Shown here in pieces: positions 1-7,701 of a DNA stretch of 24,092 nucleotides; the stretch's first letter is position 1; each line of letters starts with the position of its first letter. The stretch comes from JBBIRT01 sp037441725 (GTDB lineage Bacteria > Desulfobacterota > BSN033 > UBA1163): contig JBBIRT010000042.1 in the NCBI GenBank assembly GCA_037441725.1, forward strand, positions 1 through 24,092. The letters are read 5' to 3'. The notes beneath the pieces were generated by a model. That model was not told the origin of the DNA. It searched no databases and worked only from the letters and a program-made list of their open reading frames with translations. Position numbers and translations under genes: made by a program.

Positions 1-298
1 TCCATCACACCTCTCCATTCTATATGGCTTAAGATACTTTTTCAGAGATCTCAATTTGTAAGGCTTTAATACCTCACTCATTTGGGGAATCAGGCAGGGA
101 TGTTGGAGAAAATTTTATAGCGGAAACCTTAGCTTTTCCCATAGCAACAAGAATTCCTAATACCATGGAAGGCAGTGATTTGTTGGAGGATATAACTTTT
201 ACCCACCTTTTTTAAAGTGCTCCGCTTTATAAAATTTTCGGAGATATTCCTGCCTGATTCTAATAGGGTTCCTCACTTCAGTAATGCATTACGTAAGG
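1..298. other. left-edge region with no supported gene; imperfect inverted repeat
   Basis: No convincing gene was found here. Two segments, about 87-130 and 214-260, are inverted copies of each other. They share an exact 12-nt block (GAATCAGGCAGG and its complement) and an 11-nt A/T block (GAAAATTTTAT), separated by diverged bases. A 12-nt perfect palindrome (GTAATGCATTAC) lies at 281-292. On the minus strand an ATG at 81 opens a frame that runs off the left edge (27 codons), but it has no ribosome binding site and overlaps one repeat arm, so it is not called as a gene. The repeat could fold into a large hairpin at the end of the leftward transcript or be a decayed mobile repeat; the sequence does not decide. 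Confidence 0.45.
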
Positions 299-841
299 CT
301 AATGGAATGATTCATAAAGTTGGAACCATAAGGTTCCCCAGTGCCCATAAACATTTTTTTCAAACTCACGGTGAAAAGAGAGGAGGGGTCTCTTCTCATC
401 TTCTGGGACTTGAAATAAGACCCATCCTTCCCGAGATTCACCCACTGTAAGAGACGTTCCTATCAGTTTGGGATGGGGTTGCTCTTTGAGTCTTGGAGTT
501 TCATATTCGGTCTTTCCATCTCCTGAAAAGACAGAAAAAGAACTCTCTTTAATCGAAAATACCTGAGAAGCTCCTCTAAAACCCCTTGCCTTACTTAAAA
601 AACAGATACGAAGCCGGGCAAGGATATATTCCATTCCAAGTTTGGGTGGATCAATGGATACCTCTTGCATCTTAAGAGACTTCCAGGCCTCTTGTCCACG
701 AATCACCTCGAGGAGGGATATCTCAAGATGATAGATTTCCGGGGCAGAATACCGATCACCAAGTTCGATTTTTGTCTTAACGGTCATCCCCAATGGGGCT
801 GGATTTCCTTCGCCACTACCCCGAATCAGACTTGAATTCAT
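299..841 (-). CDS. DUF4352-like conserved protein, copy 2 (no Cys tail)
   Basis: This is a 180-residue protein without a signal peptide or membrane segment. It is clearly a paralogue of the protein at 2098-2682: both open with a P-x-P-x-G-x-T-x-K-x-x-I-E stretch, have a central L-E-V-I-R-G segment, and end with a strongly shared region around G-E-S-R-E-G-W followed by QVP and PLL-F. The beta-rich pattern and the REGW/F-QVP-D-K-PLL ending resemble DUF4352-like (immunoglobulin-fold) domains, usually found in exported lipoproteins, but here there is no export signal, so the protein appears cytoplasmic. The family match is from memory and tentative. It lies 127 nt downstream of an alcohol dehydrogenase in the same direction and is the last gene of the leftward series in this window. 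Its function is unknown. Confidence 0.75.
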   Translation of the reverse strand: MNSSLIRGSGEGNPAPLGMTVKTKIELGDRYSAPEIYHLEISLLEVIRGQEAWKSLKMQEVSIDPPKLGMEYILARLRICFLSKARGFRGASQVFSIKESSFSVFSGDGKTEYETPRLKEQPHPKLIGTSLTVGESREGWVLFQVPEDEKRPLLSFHREFEKNVYGHWGTLWFQLYESFH

Positions 842-968
842 TGGTAAATTTCTTCCTCCTTTTAATCTATCCTAAAGGGAGAAAAGCCTATAACCCATTC
901 CCCTATCAAACCCTTCTTTTTATTTTTAGAAAAAGAATTCTCTTTCTGAGAGAGGAGATGGAACTTCT

Positions 969-2060
969 CTAAAATTCAATAATATTCCGCAAAGCCTCTC
1001 CTCTTTCCGCATCCTCTATTGCTTCATTGATCTGCTCCAGCCGATACCTCCGAGTAATGAGCTCATCCAGTTTTAAACGACCAACCTGATACAGTTCGAT
1101 AAGCCGAGGGATATCCAACCTGATCCTGCTTGCTCCCATCGCACTGCCTGTAATCATCCTTCCTCCAACAAATTCAACTGCATCAAATTCAGAGAGATAT
1201 TCATTCATCCCATGTCCAATGAAAACTTCCATCCCATTTGGGGCTAACATTAAGAAACCCTGACGTTTGGGTTGAATGCCAGCCACTGTAATAAAGAGAT
1301 AGTCTGCCCCTCTTCCATGGGTCATTTTCTTGACCGCTCCAATTGGATCTCTTTCCTTCTCGATATTGATTCCATGGGTGGCACCGAAGGAGAGAGCGGT
1401 CTCTAACTTACTATCAAGAACATCGATGGCAATGATTGGGTGGGCTCCAACAAAAGCCGCGCCCTGGATGGCATTTAGACCTACCCCACCCGTTCCCATC
1501 ACAATGACGCTACAAAAGGGTTTGACCTTTGCTTTGTTAACCACTGCCCCGAAGCCAGAAATCACCCCACAGCCAAGAAGCGCTGCCTTATCCATGGGCA
1601 TCTCTTTAGGGATCTTAACCAATCCATCTTCGGGAACGATGGTGTACTCCACAAACCCTGCATAGAGGCCAGCAAACAGGGTTAATTGTTCTCCTTTTTG
1701 AGTCCAATAGGGGCCAGGACGCTGAAATTCAAAATGCCAGTTCTCACAATAGTTAGGTAGGCCATTTATACAGTAGTAGCAATGACCACAGCCTGCTCTG
1801 ACGAGGCAACAGACAACTGGGTCTCCTGGCTGGACATAGGTGACTCCTTCACCCAATTCTTCAACATAACCAGAGACTTCATGCCCACCCAGAGCGGGGA
1901 GTCTTCCTCTTCCATGCTCTCCTTTAATGGAATGGATGTCACTGTGACAGATAGCGGCTACAGAAATCCTTACTTTTACTTCACCCTTTCTGGGAGCATC
2001 CATTTTTACATCTTCAATGACTAATGGTTTTCCATATTCATAGCATATCGCTGCCTTCAT
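969..2060 (-). CDS. zinc-dependent alcohol dehydrogenase (MDR family)
   Basis: This 363-residue enzyme belongs to the medium-chain dehydrogenase/reductase family. Numbering is from the ATG at 2060, chosen because the chain then begins MKAAICYE as is typical and an AAGGGG stretch lies just upstream; the longer ATG at 2126 would overlap the preceding gene. The GroES-like N-terminal domain carries catalytic zinc ligands Cys38 and His60-Glu61, and a structural zinc lobe with Cys91, Cys94, Cys97 and Cys105. The Rossmann domain contains GTGGVG followed by an acidic residue (IIAID), which favours NAD over NADP. It should oxidise an alcohol to an aldehyde, or the reverse. The gene sits 37 nt after the small DUF gene and downstream of an AOR, suggesting that its aldehyde is the AOR substrate. 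The exact substrate cannot be read. Confidence 0.92.
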   Translation of the reverse strand: MKAAICYEYGKPLVIEDVKMDAPRKGEVKVRISVAAICHSDIHSIKGEHGRGRLPALGGHEVSGYVEELGEGVTYVQPGDPVVCCLVRAGCGHCYYCINGLPNYCENWHFEFQRPGPYWTQKGEQLTLFAGLYAGFVEYTIVPEDGLVKIPKEMPMDKAALLGCGVISGFGAVVNKAKVKPFCSVIVMGTGGVGLNAIQGAAFVGAHPIIAIDVLDSKLETALSFGATHGINIEKERDPIGAVKKMTHGRGADYLFITVAGIQPKRQGFLMLAPNGMEVFIGHGMNEYLSEFDAVEFVGGRMITGSAMGASRIRLDIPRLIELYQVGRLKLDELITRRYRLEQINEAIEDAERGEALRNIIEF

Positions 2061-2097
2061 GATTGGCCCCTTCTTTAAATGGTTCCTTATCTTGATT

Positions 2098-2682
2098 TCA
2101 GGAACAACAATCTGTACAGGAACCATTCATACACATAGGATCAAATTGATAGAGTTTGAACCAGACCGGTCTCCATTGATGGAGAAGCACATAGTTGGTG
2201 GGTGCATGCTCTCTATGAAAGGTGAGGAGAGGTTCCTTTTCGTCAATCGGTACCTGGAGGACAATCCATCCCTCTCGAGATTCACCTAATGGAATAATGG
2301 TACCAATCAATGGGGGTTGTGGCTGGTGTAGCAATGAAGGGAGTTCATATTCCTTCCCACCGTCTGCAGAGACGGCAATGAAATTTTTTTCAACAACCCT
2401 ATAAACGGAATTGGAATTACCCATCCCTTTTGCCTTACAGAAGTATCCAAATTTTATTCGTGTAAGAAGATATTCATAGCCATCATTTGGCAATTTTTTA
2501 GATACTCCTTCGGCCATCATTCGATCTAAAGCCTCCTTTCCCCGAATGATTTCAAGAACGGTAAGTTCAATTCCATACCCTCTCTCAATCATGATCTTCG
2601 TCGTCACCCCCACTGGAACAGGATGGTCATGACTGCTTCCTAAGATGGAACTTCTCTTTCTTTGTACCGTGTGTTCTTCCAT
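2098..2682 (-). CDS. DUF4352-like conserved protein, copy 1, with C-terminal Cys cluster
   Basis: This 194-residue protein has no signal peptide. It is paralogous along its length to the protein at 299-841 and shares the G-E-S-R-E-G-W block, the QVP-DEK-PLL-FHRE block and the final W-F-LY segment. After the last conserved segment it has an extra tail with Cys184, Cys189, Cys192 and Cys193, absent from the paralogue; such a cluster could bind a metal or an iron-sulfur cluster, or be redox-active (inference). Its ATG follows the AOR stop codon by one base, with AAAGGGA inside the end of the AOR gene, so the two are almost certainly translationally coupled. This suggests an accessory role for the aldehyde oxidoreductase, for example in maturation or electron transfer. 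The DUF4352 resemblance is tentative. Confidence 0.78.
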   Translation of the reverse strand: MEEHTVQRKRSSILGSSHDHPVPVGVTTKIMIERGYGIELTVLEIIRGKEALDRMMAEGVSKKLPNDGYEYLLTRIKFGYFCKAKGMGNSNSVYRVVEKNFIAVSADGGKEYELPSLLHQPQPPLIGTIIPLGESREGWIVLQVPIDEKEPLLTFHREHAPTNYVLLHQWRPVWFKLYQFDPMCMNGSCTDCCS

Positions 2683-2683
2683 T

Positions 2684-4561
2684 TTATTCCCTTTCTATAT
2701 AAAGTTCCTCTACCTTTTCTGGTAGAGGTATTCCCTTTTCGTCCCAGCCCATCAGGGCATAGTAATATCTTTTTGCTCTTTCCATCTTAGCTGGATCAAG
2801 GGCCTTATCAGAAAGGATTCCATCGGTTTTAGGTTGAAAATAACGGTCAGGCAGTCTATCATCAGAAGCGGTTAACCCTTCTCTAAGATTAAATAATCTG
2901 GCCATGGTCAAGATTCGCTCTGCAATTCTCATCAGCTCGAATTCACTGGTCTCCCAACCCGTGATATCTGCTGTAAGATGGACAAGTTTCTTATAATCCG
3001 CAAGGGCTAAGGCAAGGTGGCAGAGGAGGAAACTGTCGAGCAGGACCTGTCTGAAATGTTCTATCCTAAAAGCAGCCACCTTCCGGGCACTGATGTCGTC
3101 GACCGATAAAGGACTATGAAATCCAAGACGGTTCATGTTTCTCATCCCCATATCGAAGGCAAAGGCATGATCATGAACATTACAGCAATGATCTGCACCG
3201 TGAGGATTGATCATAAACCCAAGACCAAAGCCCGCCATGATCCTGGGCTCATGTTGCCCTGGTTCTACTCCTTTCACATGCATCGCAAATTTATCGGATC
3301 CTCTTCCTATGATTTTAGACAATCTTGACGTGCCTTCGGCCAAGAGATTGCCAAAACCCTTTCGCCTTGCGATCAATTCAATACAATGGAGCATGGCTTC
3401 TTCATTTCCAAATCTCAGTTCGATACCATCGGTCTCTTTCAAACCCAATAACCCTTTCTCAAAACATTCCATGGCAAAGGCAATGGTTCCTCCTGTTGAA
3501 ATTGTATCCAAGGAATAGGCATTACAGAGTTCATTCCCTTTCATAATGGCCTTTAGATTATCAATCCCACAGTTACTGCCCAAGGAAGATAAGGTTTCAT
3601 ATTCTGGCCCGCCATAGGACGGATCCACAGGATAGGGTTCATCGAATCTTACTTTTTTCTTGCATCGGATTGGACAAGAGAAGCAGGCGTCCATCCCTAT
3701 CCTGAAATGTTCCTTCATCACTCCAGCATGTATCTTTTTTGCTCCAGGAAACAGTCCGTCACGCCAATTGCGGACTGGGAGATTCCCCATCTCTTCAAAG
3801 GCTTCGACCTGTGGACCGCCTGTTCCGTATTCAGTCAGCTCTCTGCCCAACCAGTGAGTGGTCAAGTGATCCATGACCCATCGATTAAAACTTCTTATCC
3901 CCTCTACATTGGCGATGGAGGTTGATTGATGGCCTCTTACCGCTATGGCTTTAATTCTTTTTGAACCCATGACAGCCCCAAGACCGCCCCTGCCAGCAGC
4001 ATCATAGAGACCATTCATGATACAGGCATAACGGACCATGTTTTCTCCGGCTGGCCCAATCATAGCTACCCGTATTTTTTCGTCTCCTAATTCTGACCTA
4101 ATCTCCTCCTGCGTTTCCTTTGTATTCTTTCCCCAGAGATGGATGGCCTCTTTTAGGGTGACCTCTTCATCATTGATCCAGAGGTAGACCGGATGATCTG
4201 ACCTCCCTTCAATCACCAGGCTATCATAACCTGCCTTCTTCAACTCAGCGCCCCAGAACTCCCCAACCTGGGACCAGGCTATTCCGCCACTCAAAGGAGA
4301 TTTCGCCCCTATCCCATTTCGACCATTTCCGATCACTGATGTTCCCACCATGGGTCCTAAGGCAAAGATCAGTTTGTTTTCAGGACCGAGGGGATCAACC
4401 CCCTGTCTTAATTCTTTAAGTAGAAAATAGGAGATAAAGCCAGAGCCTCCCAGATATTTACGGCAGAAGGCATGATCAATTTTTTCTGTAGAAATTCTTT
4501 TTTCAGAGAGATTCACCCTAAGAATCTTACCATGATACCCTCCGGGCAGTTCTTTACTCAT
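2684..4561 (-). CDS. tungsten-type aldehyde:ferredoxin oxidoreductase (AOR family)
   Basis: This 625-residue protein has the usual AOR length. The N-terminal domain begins GGYHGKILRVNL and continues with YLGGSGF and the G-N-G-R-N-G/KSPLSGG region that in this family contacts the bis-pterin cofactor. The iron-sulfur ligands are Cys293, Cys296 and Cys300 (C-x-x-C-x-x-x-C) plus Cys514 in the DSFLLC segment. A conserved D-A-A-G-R-G-G-L-G-A-V-M-G-S-K stretch is also present. Family members oxidise aldehydes to acids with ferredoxin using a tungsten or molybdenum pterin; the family also includes BamB-type aryl-CoA reductase subunits, so the substrate is open. The ATG is preceded by AGGAGG. It is 34 nt downstream of an alcohol dehydrogenase and 1 nt upstream of the small Cys-tailed protein, giving an alcohol-to-acid oxidation module. 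Confidence 0.93.
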   Translation of the reverse strand: MSKELPGGYHGKILRVNLSEKRISTEKIDHAFCRKYLGGSGFISYFLLKELRQGVDPLGPENKLIFALGPMVGTSVIGNGRNGIGAKSPLSGGIAWSQVGEFWGAELKKAGYDSLVIEGRSDHPVYLWINDEEVTLKEAIHLWGKNTKETQEEIRSELGDEKIRVAMIGPAGENMVRYACIMNGLYDAAGRGGLGAVMGSKRIKAIAVRGHQSTSIANVEGIRSFNRWVMDHLTTHWLGRELTEYGTGGPQVEAFEEMGNLPVRNWRDGLFPGAKKIHAGVMKEHFRIGMDACFSCPIRCKKKVRFDEPYPVDPSYGGPEYETLSSLGSNCGIDNLKAIMKGNELCNAYSLDTISTGGTIAFAMECFEKGLLGLKETDGIELRFGNEEAMLHCIELIARRKGFGNLLAEGTSRLSKIIGRGSDKFAMHVKGVEPGQHEPRIMAGFGLGFMINPHGADHCCNVHDHAFAFDMGMRNMNRLGFHSPLSVDDISARKVAAFRIEHFRQVLLDSFLLCHLALALADYKKLVHLTADITGWETSEFELMRIAERILTMARLFNLREGLTASDDRLPDRYFQPKTDGILSDKALDPAKMERAKRYYYALMGWDEKGIPLPEKVEELYIERE

Positions 4562-4595
4562 TCAGATTCTCCTCCTTTAGGTCCTTCCATCCTCC

Positions 4596-5714
4596 TTAAA
4601 CCCATTCGCAAACCCAGCGTCCTGTAATCTGACGGTTATCCATAGCCTCAGCCACCTGATTAATCTCTTCCACCTTGAATCTTCTGGTAATCAGCTTATC
4701 CAATTTGAGTTCTCCTCTTACAGCCATATCAGCAAAGACAGGAATATCCCGATGGGTATCAATCAGACCATAGATCGCCCCCCTTAAGGTAATGCAATGA
4801 AGAGGGGTAAAAGTAATGGGTAGGTCTGCCTTCAATGTCTCCCCAGGTCTTGAAACTCCAATTTGAATCAATTTCCCCCAAGGCCCTAATGACCAATAGG
4901 CCTGGGCAAATGCACCAATATCTCCAGCCGCTTCAAACACAAACTTTGCCCCTGTTCCCGTAAGTCTTTTGATAATAGGGACTGGATCTTCTTTACTGTT
5001 GTCAATAAAATGAGTTACTCCAAATTCTCTTGCAATGGCTTCCTTACTTCCTTCGAGATCAACACCAATGATAGGATTGGCACCCCTTGACTTCACCCCT
5101 TGGACTACATTGAGTCCCACCCCTCCCATTCCCCATATGGCCACAGAGTCTCCAGGTTTGATATCCGCTGCATTATAGGCAGAGGCAAACCCAGTGGGCA
5201 TGCAACAGCCTAAGAAACAGGCCTGGTCTAAAGGGAGGTCTTCCCTGACCTTAATGGCTCCTTTTTCCGGCACCACCATATATTCAGCAAACCCGGAGAT
5301 AAATATCTCATGGAAGCAAGGGTTCCCTTTGGAGTCCTTCAGTCTTGAGGTTCCATCTAACAGTCCCCCTGTTCCATGCAATCGATTGCTCTCAATGCAG
5401 AGAAAACCCCGACCACTTCGACATTCCTCACACGCTCCGCATGGAATCATCCAGGTGGGGACCACATGGTCCCCCTTTTTTAAAGTGGTCACTCCTGGTC
5501 CAACTTCCACAACCACACCAGATGCTTCGTGCCCAAGGACCAGTGGCAAAGGAAATGTGGGGAAACTCCCTTTCATGAAGTGCAGGTCTGAATGGCAAAA
5601 ACCTGTATAATAAGTTTTGACCAAAACCTCTTTCTCCTTTGGGGGTGTTAATTCAACCTCTTCAATGGTGGCAGGTTTATTGAATTCTCTTAGGACAGCC
5701 GCTTTCATTTTCAT
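4596..5714 (-). CDS. zinc-dependent alcohol dehydrogenase (MDR family)
   Basis: This 372-residue medium-chain dehydrogenase is paralogous to the one at 969-2060 but clearly diverged from it. Catalytic zinc ligands are Cys40 (F-C-H-S-D) and His62-Glu63 (GHE); the structural zinc ligands are Cys92, Cys95, Cys98 and Cys106. The coenzyme fold has GMGGVG followed by IIGVD, pointing to NAD. The C-terminus shows the usual KLDKLITRRF segment before the end of the fold. The start at 5714 has AGGAGG six bases upstream; a second in-frame ATG two codons later is possible but less well spaced. It lies 36 nt after the peptide-type permease gene and 34 nt before the AOR, so it probably supplies the aldehyde that the AOR oxidises. 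Substrate unknown. Confidence 0.93.
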   Translation of the reverse strand: MKMKAAVLREFNKPATIEEVELTPPKEKEVLVKTYYTGFCHSDLHFMKGSFPTFPLPLVLGHEASGVVVEVGPGVTTLKKGDHVVPTWMIPCGACEECRSGRGFLCIESNRLHGTGGLLDGTSRLKDSKGNPCFHEIFISGFAEYMVVPEKGAIKVREDLPLDQACFLGCCMPTGFASAYNAADIKPGDSVAIWGMGGVGLNVVQGVKSRGANPIIGVDLEGSKEAIAREFGVTHFIDNSKEDPVPIIKRLTGTGAKFVFEAAGDIGAFAQAYWSLGPWGKLIQIGVSRPGETLKADLPITFTPLHCITLRGAIYGLIDTHRDIPVFADMAVRGELKLDKLITRRFKVEEINQVAEAMDNRQITGRWVCEWV

Positions 5715-5750
5715 AAGAAATCCTCCTCGTATCCTATTTTTGAGTTATGA

Positions 5751-6638
5751 TTAGATGACTCCTCTTAGACGGGGATCCAAGGCATCTCTCAGCCCATCCC
5801 CAAACATATTGAATGCAAAGACTACAATCATGACAGCAAACCCTGGGGCGAAAGATAGGAGAGGGTAGCTTGTAAGGTAACGGTATCCATCATAGACCAT
5901 TGCTCCCCATGCCGCTGCAGGTGGAGATATCCCAAGACCTATAAAGCTTAGACTGGCCTCAAGTAAAATGGCTCCTCCGATGGTTAGGGTTGCCTGAACA
6001 ATGATTGAAGAGAGGCAGTTTGGTAGTATATGACGGAGCATAATTCTTAATTTATTTGCTCCCATGGCTCTTGCAGCCAGTACATATTCATTTTCTCTCA
6101 CTGAAAGGGTTTGTCCACATACCAATCTTGCATAGGTAGACATAAGGCTAAGCCCAACCGCTATCATCACATTCTTCACCCCTGTGCCGATTAAGGCTGC
6201 CAGGACCAGGGCAAATAACAAGGGGGGGACAGCCATGAGGGCATCGATAAAACGCATGATCAATGCATAGACCCAACCTCCAAAGAAACCTGCAATCAAA
6301 CCTAAGATGGTCCCCACCAAGGCTCCTATCCCGACACTGACAATCCCAACGGCAAGGGTGATACGTGCACCGTAAATCAATCGGCTTAATGTGTCCCTCC
6401 CTAAAGAGTCCGTTCCCAATAAATGCTTTGAACTGGGTTTAGAGAGGGCATGGCGAAGATCTTGATGATAGGTATCGTATGGGGCAAACAAAGGACCGAA
6501 GGCAGAGGTAAAGAGAAACAAGAGCATGGCCATTACTCCCAGGGTGACAGGGGTTCGGCTAAATAAGACTCGGATAAAACGGCGAACCCCATCGTGTTTA
6601 AGGAATGATGAGGTGAAAGAGGGAGTCTCATTATTCAT
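5751..6638 (-). CDS. DppC/OppC-type ABC transporter permease
   Basis: This 295-residue inner-membrane permease is of the peptide/nickel ABC class. The N-terminal cytoplasmic segment is followed by a hydrophobic helix and the LGTDSLGRDTLSRLIYGAR motif typical of DppC, then several membrane spans. The ATPase-contact EAA loop is visible around E-Y-V-L-A-A-R-A-M-G-A. The C-terminus has the usual GDGLRDALDPR ending. I place the start at 6638: this ATG overlaps the dppB stop by 8 nt (ATGAATAA), a common coupling arrangement, and AAGGA lies upstream. A longer frame to 6677 would overlap dppB further and adds nothing conserved. Its partner permease is interrupted (see 6631-7587), and no ATPase genes of this system are in the window. 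Confidence 0.92.
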   Translation of the reverse strand: MNNETPSFTSSFLKHDGVRRFIRVLFSRTPVTLGVMAMLLFLFTSAFGPLFAPYDTYHQDLRHALSKPSSKHLLGTDSLGRDTLSRLIYGARITLAVGIVSVGIGALVGTILGLIAGFFGGWVYALIMRFIDALMAVPPLLFALVLAALIGTGVKNVMIAVGLSLMSTYARLVCGQTLSVRENEYVLAARAMGANKLRIMLRHILPNCLSSIIVQATLTIGGAILLEASLSFIGLGISPPAAAWGAMVYDGYRYLTSYPLLSFAPGFAVMIVVFAFNMFGDGLRDALDPRLRGVI

Positions 6639-7587
6639 ATCGAATCCTTGGATCAAGCCAACCATAGAGCAGATCAACGATTAAATTGATAAGGACGACA
6701 ATCATTGCCACTATGAGGATGATTCCCTGAATGACAGGATAATCCTGCGCTACTGCACTATCCACAGCCAACCGACCAATGCCAGGGATATTGAAAACAA
6801 TTTCAATGACGACCGATCCTCCAACCACATATCGAAGAATGATTCCCATAATCGTAATCACAGGGATAAGGGCATTTTTTATTGCATGTCGCGTGATGAT
6901 TAAACCTTCCTTCAGACCTTTAGCCCATGCTGTCCGAATATAATCCTGACAGATCACTTCGAGCATGCTCGATCGTGTCTGACGAGCAATTGAGGCAATA
7001 GGAAAAACCGCAAGACACATGATGGGCATGAGGGATTGTTTGGTGCTTAACCAGAGATTATTAAAGGGAGAGGTATAACCGAAGATAGGGAGAATCTTGA
7101 GATGGATCCCAAATAGGTAGATCAGGAGGGCGGCAAACCAGAACGGGGGTGCAGCCACTCCTAAATTGGCCAAGAAGGTGACAAGGGAATCGATCCACCG
7201 ACCCCGTCTGATGGCACTGAATATTCCCAATACCAGTCCAATGATTGCCCCAAAGAAAAAGGCAAAAAGACCGAGGTGGAGTGTAATAGGCAATCGGCGG
7301 AAGATCTCACGTTTTACATCATCCCGGTGGATGATGGAGGTTCCAAAATCCCCCCTGAGAAATTGTCCTAACCAGTTTACATATTGGTGAAGAAGGGGTT
7401 TGTCTTAGCCGAATTCATGACGGAGTTGAGTAATGCTTTCCTGCGAGGTCTGAGCTAATTCATCCCCAGTGATCAGCATCAGGATAGGGTCACCAGGGAG
7501 CAAACGCATTACAAAGAAGATCACCAGACTAAGGATGAAGATGAGGAGAACTGCATGGGACAAACGACGAAGAATATAGGTGGTCAT
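6631..7587 (-). pseudogene. DppB/OppB-type ABC permease interrupted by in-frame TAA
   Basis: Read through, this is a 318-codon inner-membrane permease of the peptide/nickel ABC class. It begins MTTYILRRL with a first membrane helix and the RLLPGDP motif, then has later spans and the EAA loop around D-Y-I-R-T-A-W-A-K-G-L. A TAA codon at 7405-7407 (codon 61) interrupts it. Both sides stay in the same frame, and the stop falls where family members read G-L-D-x-P-L, so one base change from TTA (Leu) would create it. TAA does not encode Sec or Pyl. Either the gene is disabled, a downstream restart yields a truncated protein, or the base is a sequencing error. A GTG further upstream (7638) lies inside a hairpin and is a less likely start. 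Confidence 0.8.
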
Positions 7588-7636
7588 ATTCCGATTAATT
7601 CCATCCCTTTGGATTCTGTGATGTCCAATAAGATTC

Positions 7637-7670
7637 ACCCCGACCCTTCTGACATAGGAAAGGCCGGGGT
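7637..7670 (-). promoter_or_regulatory. intercistronic hairpin between binding protein and permease genes
   Basis: ACCCCG at 7637-7642 pairs with CGGGGT at 7665-7670, with an inner CCTT/AAGG pairing. It lies in the 114-nt gap after the binding-protein stop and before dppB. There is no T-run on the transcribed strand, so it is more likely a 3'-end stabiliser or partial attenuator than a full terminator. Such hairpins are common where a binding protein is made in excess over its permease. Inference from structure only. Confidence 0.4.
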
Positions 7671-7701
7671 GAAAAATTCCATTCTAAAAACAGGAGCTTG
7701 A

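Noticed and set aside
165..215. Short plus-strand frame starting at the ATG at 165
   Set aside because: Seventeen codons including stop, no ribosome binding site, no recognisable protein; read as chance.
2061..2126. Longer start for the alcohol dehydrogenase at 2126
   Set aside because: It overlaps the end of the preceding gene and adds 22 residues before the typical MKAAICYE start.
7405..7407. Recoding (Sec or Pyl) to explain the stop in dppB
   Set aside because: The codon is TAA, which is used for neither, and the expected residue is Leu.
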